64,000 nt of DNA from Rivihabitans pingtungensis (GTDB lineage Bacteria; Pseudomonadota; Gammaproteobacteria; Burkholderiales; Aquaspirillaceae), in NCBI RefSeq assembly GCF_003201855.1, contig NZ_QJKI01000004.1, positions 124,001-188,000 on the forward strand, written 5' to 3'. The position numbers and the translations under genes were made by a program. Positions 1-8,166 of the stretch are shown here, one piece after another. Every line of letters begins with the position of its first letter. The stretch's first letter is position 1. Below the pieces are notes generated by a model. The model had not been told where the DNA came from. It saw nothing but the letters and a program-made list of their open reading frames with translations, and did not search any database.

Positions 1-855
1 CGCGTGGTCGCCCTGCGCGTGCCCGGCGGCGCCAGCCTGTCGCGCAAGGAAATCGACGACTACACCCAGTTTGTCAGCATCTACGGCGCCAAGGGTCTGG
101 CGTACATCAAGGTCAACGACAACAGCAAGATCACCAACGACGAAACCAGCGGCCTGCAATCGCCCATCGTCAAGTTCCTGTCGGTGAACGCGCTGAGCGA
201 AATCATCGCCCGCACCGGCGCCGAAAACGGCGACCTGATCTTCTTTGGCGCCGACAAGGCCAAGGTGGTCAACGAAGCCATCGGCGCGCTGCGCATCAAG
301 ATCGGCCACGAACGCGGCGAAGCCGGCGGCTATTTTGTGCGCGAATGGCGTCCGCTGTGGGTGGTGGACTTCCCGATGTTTGAATACGACGAAGACGACG
401 ACCGCTGGACCGCCTGCCACCATCCGTTCACCAGCCCGAAACCGGGCCATGAAGACCTGATGGACACCGATCCGGGCCAGTGCCTCGCCCGCGCCTACGA
501 TATGGTGCTGAACGGCTGGGAAATCGGCGGCGGCTCGGTGCGTATCCACCGCGCCGACGTGCAGGAAAAAGTGTTCGCCGCGCTGAAAATCAGCCCGGAA
601 GAGCAACAAAACAAGTTTGGCTTCCTGCTGGACAACCTGAAGTTTGGCGCCCCGCCGCACGGTGGCCTGGCCTTTGGCCTGGATCGCCTGGTGACGCTGA
701 TGTGCGGCGCGGAATCCATCCGCGACGTCATCGCCTTCCCGAAAACCCAGCGCGCCCAGTGCCTGCTGACCAACGCGCCGAACGCGGTGGACGAAAAGCA
801 ACTGCGCGAACTGAACCTGCGCCTGCGCCAGAAAGCGGAAACCCCGGCGGCCTAA
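1..855 (+). CDS. aspS: Aspartyl-tRNA synthetase, C-terminal part (5' end outside the window)
   Basis: Cytoplasmic class II synthetase that charges tRNA-Asp (and, in the non-discriminating type, tRNA-Asn). The open frame enters from the window edge, so only about 284 C-terminal residues are present. The first ~100 residues look like the GAD insertion domain of bacterial AspRS. Class II motif 3 is visible as [17 protein letters not shown] (about nt 658-708), followed by the family-typical [17 protein letters not shown] segment. The frame ends in TAA at 853-855. Two GC-rich hairpins follow. Identity is secure; the discriminating or non-discriminating type cannot be told from this fragment. Confidence 0.97.
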   Translation, partial: RVVALRVPGGASLSRKEIDDYTQFVSIYGAKGLAYIKVNDNSKITNDETSGLQSPIVKFLSVNALSEIIARTGAENGDLIFFGADKAKVVNEAIGALRIKIGHERGEAGGYFVREWRPLWVVDFPMFEYDEDDDRWTACHHPFTSPKPGHEDLMDTDPGQCLARAYDMVLNGWEIGGGSVRIHRADVQEKVFAALKISPEEQQNKFGFLLDNLKFGAPPHGGLAFGLDRLVTLMCGAESIRDVIAFPKTQRAQCLLTNAPNAVDEKQLRELNLRLRQKAETPAA

Positions 856-874
856 GCCGCTGAGGCACGCGCCG

Positions 875-900
875 CCCAGCCTGAGCAAGCACAGGCTGGG
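875..900. terminator. Hairpin after aspS
   Basis: Perfect 9-bp arms CCCAGCCTG / CAGGCTGGG around an 8-nt loop, 20 nt past the aspS stop. There is no T-run, so it may stabilise the 3' end rather than terminate alone; a stronger hairpin follows at 921-960. Confidence 0.5.
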
Positions 901-920
901 TGCGCGCCGCAGGAGACAAA

Positions 921-960
921 CACACGCCCGCCCGGTTGGCAGCAACCGGGCGGGCGTGTG
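921..960 (+). terminator. Strong hairpin terminator downstream of aspS
   Basis: Eighteen-base perfect arms (921-938 and 943-960, core CGCCCGCCCGGTTG) with a 4-nt loop. The T-tract is short (TGTGTGTTTG). It probably ends aspS transcription before the next gene. Confidence 0.7.
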
Positions 961-1149
961 TGTTTGCGCGAGCCGTCAGCGCGGCGGACAAAGCCCCGCG
1001 CAGCGGCTGTGGCTGGGCGCGCGGCCGCCGACAGCCCCGCCCGGCCTTCACAGCACCAGAATTATCACGTCTTGACAGACACCACCGCGCATCCTGCCGG
1101 TGTGGCGCAGCGCATGCTGTTGTGCTGCCCTTCTTTTGGAGAGCCTGTC

Positions 1150-1998
1150 ATGTCGATTTCGTGTGCCTCATCCCCTCTTGCTTCCCTGCGCCGCCTGCTG
1201 GCTGCGCTGGTGATCAGCGCCAGCGCCTTGTCCGCCACGGCATGGGCCGCTGGCAAAACCTCTGGCGACATCAGCCTGCCGATTGCCGCGCGCCCGGCTG
1301 CGCCGGCCAGCATCACCTGGTCGGGCAGCTTGCTGACCCAAGCCGAAGCGGCGCTGAACGCGAAAAAAATCCCGCCCAACAACGTCGCCCCCACCGTGCA
1401 AACCTGGATTGGCCCGAATTTTTCTTTGCATCACACCCTGCCGCAAACCTCGATGCAGGCGCTGTACCAAATCACCCAGACTTCCATCAGCGACATCAGC
1501 AACGACAGCGACAAACAAGCCATCGTCAGCGCGCTGAGCACCCTGCAAGCGGCCGGCGCGGGCACGGGGCTGACCCTGGGCCGCGTGGTGTGGGCGCCGG
1601 TCAATCTGTTTGAAGGGCTGGTTGGCTACTATCGCAGCGATGACCCGCACGACGCCGCAGAGCCGAACAAACCCAAATCCATGGACAACGCCCGCTGGAC
1701 TGCGCTGCAAAACGTCAACGCCGCCCTGTTGGCGGTGGGCCAGCTCAGCAGCGATGGCACGCGCTTTGTGCTGAACGCGAAAAAACTCAACGCCCAGGGC
1801 GGCCTGCACACCCTGAGCACCCGGCTGACCGAACTGGCCGCACAAGCTACTGCTGCGCCGCTGCCGTTTACCGCCAGCGACTGGGTGGACAATGGCGGCA
1901 AGGCGGTGCAGCTGAGCGATTTGGTGGTGTACAACAACAACGCCATCGTCGCGGCGCTCAACCCGGCCAAGAAGAGCGCGTATCAGCTGAGACGCTGA
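1150..1998 (+). CDS. Secreted protein of unknown function
   Basis: 282 residues. I chose ATG 1150 because GGAG lies about 8 nt upstream and because this start gives a clear signal peptide: Arg-Arg, then a hydrophobic LLAALVISASAL core ending near ATAWA. Earlier in-frame starts would bury the signal. The mature part is soluble-looking, with Ala/Gln/Asn-rich helices, a central WAPVNLFEGLVGYYRSDDP segment, no cysteines and no membrane span. I recognise no domain. It stands alone between two terminators, so it is probably monocistronic. A periplasmic location is inferred from the signal peptide only. Confidence 0.75.
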   Translation: MSISCASSPLASLRRLLAALVISASALSATAWAAGKTSGDISLPIAARPAAPASITWSGSLLTQAEAALNAKKIPPNNVAPTVQTWIGPNFSLHHTLPQTSMQALYQITQTSISDISNDSDKQAIVSALSTLQAAGAGTGLTLGRVVWAPVNLFEGLVGYYRSDDPHDAAEPNKPKSMDNARWTALQNVNAALLAVGQLSSDGTRFVLNAKKLNAQGGLHTLSTRLTELAAQATAAPLPFTASDWVDNGGKAVQLSDLVVYNNNAIVAALNPAKKSAYQLRR

Positions 1999-2049
1999 CA
2001 TGCGCGCGCAAACCGTCCAGTGGGCGGGTAGCGCGGCGCTGGGCCAAGC

Positions 2050-2082
2050 AAAAACCCCCGTGGGTGACGCGCGGGGGTTTTT
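2050..2082 (+). terminator. Rho-independent terminator
   Basis: Arms AAAAACCCCCG (2050-2060) and CGGGGGTTTTT (2072-2082) followed by TTGCTG. The A-run and T-run flanking the stem allow use in both directions: for the secreted-protein gene on the plus strand and for the STAND gene on the minus strand. Confidence 0.8.
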
Positions 2083-2166
2083 GCTGATTGGGGCAAATAG
2101 ACCATAAAACCCGGCATCGCCCGCCGGGGGCGGGTGGTCAGCGGCGGGGCGGTTAATCCCCCTCAG

Positions 2167-5043
2167 TCACTGAGCCCAGCCAGCCGCCTCGGCATCCTCC
2201 AGCTCCGGCAAGCGCCGTCCGTAGCCGCACTCGTCAATCAGTGCGCGGGCTTTGGCCAGCTCGGCTTTATCCTCGAACAGCCGGGCGCGGGTCAGGGCGA
2301 TGTCGGCGAGATAGAGCTTCATGCCGCCGCGCTCGGCGATGCGCTGGGCTTCGGCCAAATCAGCTTGCGCGCCGGGGAGGTCGTTCAGGCTGTGACGCAG
2401 CCAGGCGCGGGTGAGGAGGCCAAGGGGGAGTACGTCTTGCTGGCCCGCCTGGTGCAGGCCGGCGACGGCGGCTTCGGTGTGCTGCTGGGCGTCTTCGCCG
2501 GGGAGGCGGCCGTGCAGCAGGTCGGCGTAGAGGGCGCAGCGGGCGAGGGTCAGCTGGTCGAGGGCGATGCTGAGGAGTTGATTATTGCGCTTTGCAATAG
2601 GCAAGGCCTGAGCTGCCCGCTGCGCCACCTGGGCGCACCCTTCGCTGCCTTCTCCCTCCACTGCCCCGCCCCAGGCGGCGGCCCGCTCGGCCTCGGCCAG
2701 CAGCAGCTCGTCATACCGAAAGCCTGGCAGCGAGTAGAGCAGCGGGTACTTGGGTTGGCGCTCGGCCTGCATGGTCTCAGCTTCGGCAAAACCGCGACGA
2801 GAGGCCTCCCATTTACCTTGCTGGTGGCGGGCGTCGGCCAGGGTGGTGCGGAAGATCATGCGGTAAGAGGCATGGCCACTGCGGTCGGCGTAGTTCACCG
2901 AGCGTTCGGCGTCGGCCACGGCCAGTGCGATATGGCCCAGGCTCAGTTGCAGTTCGGAAAGATTGCCGTAGCTGGTGGCGGCATTTGCCCAGTCCGCTTG
3001 CTCCACCCGCATCTGCGCCCCAGCCCGCATCGGCTCCAGCGCCTCCGCCAGCCGGCCCAGGGCGCGCAGACGAGTGGCTGCTTCGTTGAGCAGCCAGGCT
3101 TGGTCGTCTATCGACAAGCCTGGCGCCAGCCGCAGCCAAGGGTCTGCGAAGAAACAGGCCACCGCCCCCAGGTCGGCGCCGAAGGCGCCGAGTTTCCTTG
3201 TGCTGTAAAAGCCGTCCGAATCCATGCCACGCAAAATGCGGTCGATATACACCTCATTGAGCGTCTGTTGGTACAACCCCGCCCGACAACCATGCACCAC
3301 CGCCTGGTAAAGCGGCTGCAAGCCAGCTAGGCCTTCGGGGCGATAGGGCACGCTGTCTTTGAGTTGCTGGTACAGCCGGCGGTGGCCTTCCTGCCAAGCC
3401 TCGGGCTGGTGCTTGCTCAGGGTAGCGGCAAAGTATTCGCGCAGCAGGGGGTGGGCGTCCAGGCGGCCAGTGTCCGCGTCGTGCTCAACAAGGCGGCTGT
3501 CGGCGAGATTGGATAGCGCTATGTGCCAGTCAATGTCATCGATGTCTTGCAGCGCTTCCGTCAGGCCGGTGATGGCCGGGGCCGTGCGCAGCGCAGCCAG
3601 GTTTTCCGGGGTGGCCGGGCGGTCGAAGAAGCCAAGCAGGCGCAGGGCTGCCAGTTCTTGCGCACTCTCACCGCCGTTCCCTGCAAGCCAATGCTCATAA
3701 GCGGCGATCACACGGAAGGCATGGCCGCCACTTTTCTGGCTGGCTTTGGCAAAATCCACGTCACTGCAGCGCAGGATGTCACCGCCGTGTGCGCGCCTGA
3801 GATACTTGCCCAGCAAACTCAGCGTCAAAGCATGGCCCTTGACCTGTCGGCTGGCGTGCAGAAGCTCGGCATCATCGGCGGCGATGGGCACGCTACCGGC
3901 CTTGTTGGCCCCTTCGGCATGCAGCAGGGCCGCGCCGTCGCGGTCGCTCAGATTGCCCAGGTCGATGCGCCGCGCCGCGCCGCTCGGGCTGTTGACCCAT
4001 TCGTCCAGGTCTTTCAGCGCCTCCCGGCTGGTCAGCAGCGCCAGGCTGGGGCGGCCAACGGTAGCCAGATGGATGAGCAAGGCTTTAAGGCCAGGTGCGC
4101 GCAGCTCGCCAGCCAGCGGGCCGGGCGGGTGTTGCAGTGGCTCCAGGCCATCCAGCACCAGCAAGCAGCGGCGGGCGACAATGGCTTCCGCCAGCGCCCG
4201 GCCCTTGTCGGCGGGGTTAAGGCTGTCGGCGACCGAAACACCAAACCACTGGATGACTTCAGCGAGAAAAACGTCTTCCGAGGCGTTACGCTCGTCGCCG
4301 CTGCCCTGGCTGTAAAAACTCCAGGCAAACACCCGGCGAGCATCACGCCAATTGTCCTGCTTGAGGTTTTCCAACCAACGCTTGACCAGTGCGGTCTTGC
4401 CGGCGCCGCCGGGGGCGATGAGTTCGACCAGGGCGGTTTTTCCGGCAGAGGCCCAGGCAGCGTCGAGGGCGGCGAGTTCGTGCTCACGGCCGAGGAAGTG
4501 GGCGGCGCCGGCGGGGAGGTGGGTGAGGTCGGTGCGGATGTCGTCGTGGTCGCCATCGTCAGGTTTGGCGTTTGCCGACAGGGCATGCAGAACATGGGCA
4601 TGCAGTTGATCGACGTTATCGAAGGTCTTCCACACCCGCTCGCCACCGATGCGTTGCTTGAAGGCTTCCAGCGCCTCGGCGCCAGAACCCTTTTCAACAT
4701 CTTCGGCAAGGATCGGATGCTTCTTGCCCATCACGAACAGATAGCGCGGAATCCCCCTCTCCACCGCCCGGTCGTACTCCAGTTCGGTGATGGACTTGCT
4801 TTCCTCCGGCGGTATCCAGCCATAGCGATGGGCATAGATGCCGACAAAGACATCGGCCTGATTGACCTTGTCCAGACAGAACTTCAGCGCCTTGGCATCG
4901 GCTGCTGGCCAGTGTTCCATGCCATCGGGAATCAGATGAAGTTGATTGCAGGCGTCGATAATTTTTTGCCGGTGTTCCGGCAGGTCAATGGAAGTGCTGG
5001 AGATGAAAATACGCTTGCTTGTGACTGGCACGACGGCCCCCAT
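2167..5043 (-). CDS. DUF4062 / STAND NTPase / TPR protein, candidate defence or signalling switch
   Basis: 958 residues. Residues ~9-110 match the DUF4062 type (KRIFISSTSIDL opening, then YGWIPPEESKSITELEYD), a Rossmann-like domain seen at the N-terminus of many STAND proteins. Residues ~184-560 form the NTPase: LGREHEL box, Walker A GGAGKT (212-217), Walker B LLVLDGLE (about 294-301) and an LLTSRE sensor-like motif. The C-terminal ~350 residues are helical, Ala/Leu-rich, TPR-like repeats typical of the sensor part. STAND ATPases oligomerise when the sensor binds a trigger and activate their N-terminal domain; several bacterial ones (Avs type) protect against phage. That this one does so is inference. 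It is alone, with terminators on both sides and no recognisable partner gene. The Shine-Dalgarno site is weak, so GTG starts a few codons in are possible. Confidence 0.85.
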   Translation of the reverse strand: MGAVVPVTSKRIFISSTSIDLPEHRQKIIDACNQLHLIPDGMEHWPAADAKALKFCLDKVNQADVFVGIYAHRYGWIPPEESKSITELEYDRAVERGIPRYLFVMGKKHPILAEDVEKGSGAEALEAFKQRIGGERVWKTFDNVDQLHAHVLHALSANAKPDDGDHDDIRTDLTHLPAGAAHFLGREHELAALDAAWASAGKTALVELIAPGGAGKTALVKRWLENLKQDNWRDARRVFAWSFYSQGSGDERNASEDVFLAEVIQWFGVSVADSLNPADKGRALAEAIVARRCLLVLDGLEPLQHPPGPLAGELRAPGLKALLIHLATVGRPSLALLTSREALKDLDEWVNSPSGAARRIDLGNLSDRDGAALLHAEGANKAGSVPIAADDAELLHASRQVKGHALTLSLLGKYLRRAHGGDILRCSDVDFAKASQKSGGHAFRVIAAYEHWLAGNGGESAQELAALRLLGFFDRPATPENLAALRTAPAITGLTEALQDIDDIDWHIALSNLADSRLVEHDADTGRLDAHPLLREYFAATLSKHQPEAWQEGHRRLYQQLKDSVPYRPEGLAGLQPLYQAVVHGCRAGLYQQTLNEVYIDRILRGMDSDGFYSTRKLGAFGADLGAVACFFADPWLRLAPGLSIDDQAWLLNEAATRLRALGRLAEALEPMRAGAQMRVEQADWANAATSYGNLSELQLSLGHIALAVADAERSVNYADRSGHASYRMIFRTTLADARHQQGKWEASRRGFAEAETMQAERQPKYPLLYSLPGFRYDELLLAEAERAAAWGGAVEGEGSEGCAQVAQRAAQALPIAKRNNQLLSIALDQLTLARCALYADLLHGRLPGEDAQQHTEAAVAGLHQAGQQDVLPLGLLTRAWLRHSLNDLPGAQADLAEAQRIAERGGMKLYLADIALTRARLFEDKAELAKARALIDECGYGRRLPELEDAEAAGWAQ

Positions 5044-5089
5044 GCGCTAAAAACCCGGCCTTGATCCCGGTGCAAGAGGAAAGTTTAAC

Positions 5090-5101
5090 CGGAATATTCC
5101 G
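5090..5101. promoter_or_regulatory. 12-bp perfect palindrome upstream of the STAND gene
   Basis: CGGAATATTCCG, 47 nt before the STAND start codon, inside a short AT-rich stretch that likely holds its promoter. It could be an operator; no binding protein can be named. Confidence 0.3.
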
Positions 5102-5235
5102 TTGTTTTATCAGGAGGTAAAAAAATTTTCACTTCCGCATGGGCGGAAATACAGAAGTTTGCTCTGGCCCAACTGTTGGACGCACCCCCCTGCCGCCCCT
5201 CGCCGCCGGCATGCGCCCTCATCCAATCGTCCCCC

Positions 5236-5271
5236 AAAAAAACACCCCGCCAGATTCCTCCGCCGGGGTGT
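5236..5271 (-). terminator. Terminator of the copper receptor gene
   Basis: Arms ACACCCCG (5242-5249) and CGGGGTGT (5264-5271). On the minus strand the stem is followed by a seven-T run (A-run 5236-5242 on the plus strand). It lies 30 nt past the receptor stop codon. Confidence 0.8.
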
Positions 5272-5301
5272 CACCCATATCTCTTTCTACCTGCTGCCCA
5301 A

Positions 5302-7530
5302 TCAGAATTTCACATTCACCCCCGCATACAGCGAGCGGCCCATGCCAGGGACGGCGATGCCCCAGGGGATGCTGTTGATGCCCATGGTGGTGCCCTGGCC
5401 GGTGTAGGCGCCGCCGGTGGGCAGGGCGTAGCCACGGTCAAACAGGTTGGCCACGCCGAAATCCAGCCGTGCTTGCCGCCAGCTGTAGCTGGCGCGCAGG
5501 TTGACCAGGGCGTAGCCGCCGGTCTGGATTTCGTTGCGGGCGTCGGCGACTTTTTTCTTGCCGCTCACGCCTTCGATTTCCAGCGCGTTGTCCCAGCCGC
5601 CGATTTTGTGGGTGAAGGTCAGCTTGGCGTTCAGCGGCATGATGTTGTACAGATCGTCGCCGGTGTCGGTGTTTTTGCCGCGCACATAGCTGAGCAGGCC
5701 TTTCAGGCCGAATTCGCCCCAGGCGGTGTTGGCCAGCGGCAGTTGGCCGGAGATGTCCAGGCCGTACAGGCGGGCGGTCTGGTTGGCATAGCGCAGGGTG
5801 GTGAATTGATTGCGTAGCGGGGTGGTGCGGGCGGTGTTGCTGACGTTGTCCCACTGGATGGCGTCGATGTAGTCGGTCACATGGCTGTAATGCGGGGTGA
5901 GCTTGAGTTCGCGGCGGCGCTCGGCGTCGTGCCAGTCAAAGGTGGCGGATAGGGTGTGGGCTTTTTCTGGCTTGAGGTCGGGGTTGCCGATATAGCCGTT
6001 ACCGTCGCCAACAAAGTTGTTCATGATCGCCATCATATTGGCAGTGGACCAGGAATAACGCTCGTACAGATTGGGCGAGCGCACCTTGCGCGCCAGGCCA
6101 AATTCGATGTCCTGGGTGGCGTCGATTTTGTAATGCGCCAGGGCGGTAAAGTCCCAGTTATTGTCGGTGCTGTCGCGTTTGGCACTGGTGTTGAAGCGGG
6201 CAGCGTCGTTGGTCTGGTTCATCATCGACATGCCGGCGCTGGTCGGGTTGTTGTTCTGGTTGTAGCCGTGCACTTGCCCGGTACTCGTGTTTACCCGCTC
6301 GTAACGCACGCCCAGCTGGGTGGTCCATTGCGGGGTGAATTGTTTTTCCCATTCGCCAAACAGCGCCAGGCGGTTGCGCTGGCCGTCGTTGATATTGATG
6401 AAAGTGTACGGCGACATGCCGCCGGTGCCGGAGGCCGGCCACCAGTCGTTCAGCGTGTAGTGCTGGTATTCGCCGCCCAGGCGCAGCAGGCTGCGCGCGG
6501 CCAGGTCGATTTCGGCTTTGACCGTGGCGCCGGTGGTTTTGCCTTCGGTGTGCATCGGCATGCCAGGCGCGGTGCTGTACTGGAATTGCTTGTCAGCGCC
6601 AAAGTCCATGTAGTGCTTGACGGTTTCGTGATAGGCGCGGGTTTCCAGCTTGCCCCAGGCGTAGTCGCTCAGCCAGCGCAGATTGATGCGCTTTTGCTCG
6701 TTATTGAGCAGGTCCATGCGCTGGTTGGGGTAGAGCTGTTCGGGCATGTTCTGGTAGCCCAGCTTGGCTTCAAACAGATGGTTGTCGTGTTTGACCGCCA
6801 AATCCAGCGTGTGGTTGGCGCTGCGGTAGGCGCTGGAGCCCACTTCGTCGCGCGCCAGGTCGTGGCCGGGGCGGCCGCTGGCGGTGAAAGTTTTGAAATC
6901 CTTGCCGGCTTTGTAGTTGTCGGCTTCGCTATAGGCGCCGCTGTAGCTCAGGCTGACGTTTTCAGTGGCGTAAGTGATCGAGGCATTGCCGCCACGGGCG
7001 TTGTTGTTGCTGCGGAAGAAGGCGCCGACTTCGCCCTTGAGCAGCCGGCCTTGGCCGGGCTCGGCAAATTCTGGCGCGCGGGTGTTGGCGACAATGCTGC
7101 CGCCAATGCTGTCGCCGCCCAGGCTGACCGGGCTGATGCCGGCGTACACCGTCAGCGTGCCCACCTGGCTGGGGTCGAGGTAGGACAGCGCCGGGTTCAT
7201 GTGGTTGGGGCAGGAGGCAATCAGGTCCATGCCGTCCACCTTGATGCGCAGCCGGTCGTCGGCCAGGCCGTGGATGGCCGGCAGGCTGGACACCGCGCCA
7301 GCGCCGTACAGGCTGACGCCGGGGATGTTTTTCAGCAAGGCGGCGGTGTCGCGGCTGGCGGCGCTTTGTGCGGCCAGCTCGCCGGCCTGGCTGGCGCCAG
7401 GCAGCGTGGCCTGTTTGCTGGCCTTGACCACCACTTCATCCAGCGCTTGCGCCTGGGCCAGTTGCCAGCCCGACGACGACACAAAAGCCAGCGCTACGGC
7501 GGCGGTTAACGGACGGATGCGGCATCCCAT
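5302..7530 (-). CDS. TonB-dependent copper receptor, OprC/NosA family
   Basis: 742 residues from ATG 7530 (GGGGAA about 8 nt upstream); the frame is open further upstream, but only this start gives the signal peptide (PLTAAVALAFVSSS...AQAQA). A TonB box DEVVVKA follows at about 31-37, then the plug domain with VDGMDLIAS and a 22-strand-type barrel ending in aromatic YAGVNVKF. The plug carries CPNHM (C107-x3-M111), matching the CxxxM copper-binding motif known for Pseudomonas OprC, and MPMH occurs later. This supports copper rather than siderophore uptake across the outer membrane, using the proton motive force via TonB-ExbB-ExbD. Monocistronic: a terminator follows and a repeat fragment lies upstream. 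A PCuAC copper chaperone is encoded 14 kb away. The copper assignment rests on the motif; the TonB family is certain. Confidence 0.88.
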   Translation of the reverse strand: MGCRIRPLTAAVALAFVSSSGWQLAQAQALDEVVVKASKQATLPGASQAGELAAQSAASRDTAALLKNIPGVSLYGAGAVSSLPAIHGLADDRLRIKVDGMDLIASCPNHMNPALSYLDPSQVGTLTVYAGISPVSLGGDSIGGSIVANTRAPEFAEPGQGRLLKGEVGAFFRSNNNARGGNASITYATENVSLSYSGAYSEADNYKAGKDFKTFTASGRPGHDLARDEVGSSAYRSANHTLDLAVKHDNHLFEAKLGYQNMPEQLYPNQRMDLLNNEQKRINLRWLSDYAWGKLETRAYHETVKHYMDFGADKQFQYSTAPGMPMHTEGKTTGATVKAEIDLAARSLLRLGGEYQHYTLNDWWPASGTGGMSPYTFININDGQRNRLALFGEWEKQFTPQWTTQLGVRYERVNTSTGQVHGYNQNNNPTSAGMSMMNQTNDAARFNTSAKRDSTDNNWDFTALAHYKIDATQDIEFGLARKVRSPNLYERYSWSTANMMAIMNNFVGDGNGYIGNPDLKPEKAHTLSATFDWHDAERRRELKLTPHYSHVTDYIDAIQWDNVSNTARTTPLRNQFTTLRYANQTARLYGLDISGQLPLANTAWGEFGLKGLLSYVRGKNTDTGDDLYNIMPLNAKLTFTHKIGGWDNALEIEGVSGKKKVADARNEIQTGGYALVNLRASYSWRQARLDFGVANLFDRGYALPTGGAYTGQGTTMGINSIPWGIAVPGMGRSLYAGVNVKF

Positions 7531-7650
7531 GAAACATTCCCCGAACTTTATCAATAAGGGTGAATTGTCCGGGAGTCGGGCAAGGGCCGGAATGCGGCAA
7601 ATTGTCGCACCCCTGGATCGGGGCGGGGTGGCTTGAGCGTGGTGCACATC

Positions 7651-7697
7651 GAGCCGCTCACAAACCCCTCCTGGCCTTGTGGTGTGACCTTGCCGTG
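7651..7697. repeat. Partial copy (left half) of the dispersed nested-palindrome repeat
   Basis: GAGCCGCTCACAAACCCC... CTCCTGG ... TGTGACCTTGCCGTGG matches the left half of the ~115-bp element described at 8181-8298. The right half is missing. It lies directly downstream of the minus-strand gene ending at 7702. Confidence 0.7.
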
Positions 7698-7701
7698 GAT
7701 T

Positions 7702-8166
7702 TCAGCCGTGGCTGGCCAGCCATACGCTGGCCAGCCAGCCCAATAGCTGCGCCGCCAGCCAGCTGCCTTGCCAGGCCAGCAGCCGGCGCACACCGCGCAC
7801 GCGGTCGGTCAGTGGGCGGCTGTGGTGGGTGGGGGCGGCCAGGCCCAGGGTGGCCAATGCGCTGTCGAAGGCTGCCATATCGTCGTCGGGCTGGGCGCTG
7901 GCGTCGTGCCAATCCTGCGCCCAGCCAGCCAGAATGGGGCGATCAAACGCCAGGCGCAGCGCCAGCAGGGTTTCCGCCAGCCCGGCCAGTCCTGCGGCCA
8001 GCAGCGCCAGCCGGCTGGCGGTGGGCAAGGGGGCAAGCAGCGCGCACAGCAGCGCCGCCACGGTGAAGGGCAGGCTCAGGCGGTGCAGGCCCGCGCCCAG
8101 CTGGCATAGCGCCAGGCCAACTCGGGCCAGAGCGCGCGATTCGGTGGAGGGGCTTGGTTTGCGCAT
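7702..8166 (-). CDS. Alternative separate gene: small membrane protein downstream of ynbD
   Basis: 154 residues beginning MRKPSPSTESRALARVG. Two or three hydrophobic helices (FTVAALLCALLAPL, LALLAAGLAGLAETLLAL, and a C-terminal WLAAQLLGWLASVWLA). I recognise no family. This listing is the alternative to reading it as the C-terminal domain of the preceding 635-residue frame. It probably was an independent last gene of the ynb-like operon before the repeat arrived, but ATG 8166 has no good Shine-Dalgarno site now. Confidence 0.45.
   Translation of the reverse strand: MRKPSPSTESRALARVGLALCQLGAGLHRLSLPFTVAALLCALLAPLPTASRLALLAAGLAGLAETLLALRLAFDRPILAGWAQDWHDASAQPDDDMAAFDSALATLGLAAPTHHSRPLTDRVRGVRRLLAWQGSWLAAQLLGWLASVWLASHG

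Noticed and set aside
3523..5064. Long plus-strand open frame opposite the STAND gene
   Set aside because: It mirrors the GC-rich codon pattern of the real minus-strand gene; composition is atypical (Gly/Gln/Val-rich) and no domain is recognisable, while the opposite strand has clear motifs.
5956..7509. 517-codon plus-strand open frame opposite the TonB receptor
   Set aside because: Antisense shadow; low-complexity Val/Ala/Gly product with no motif.
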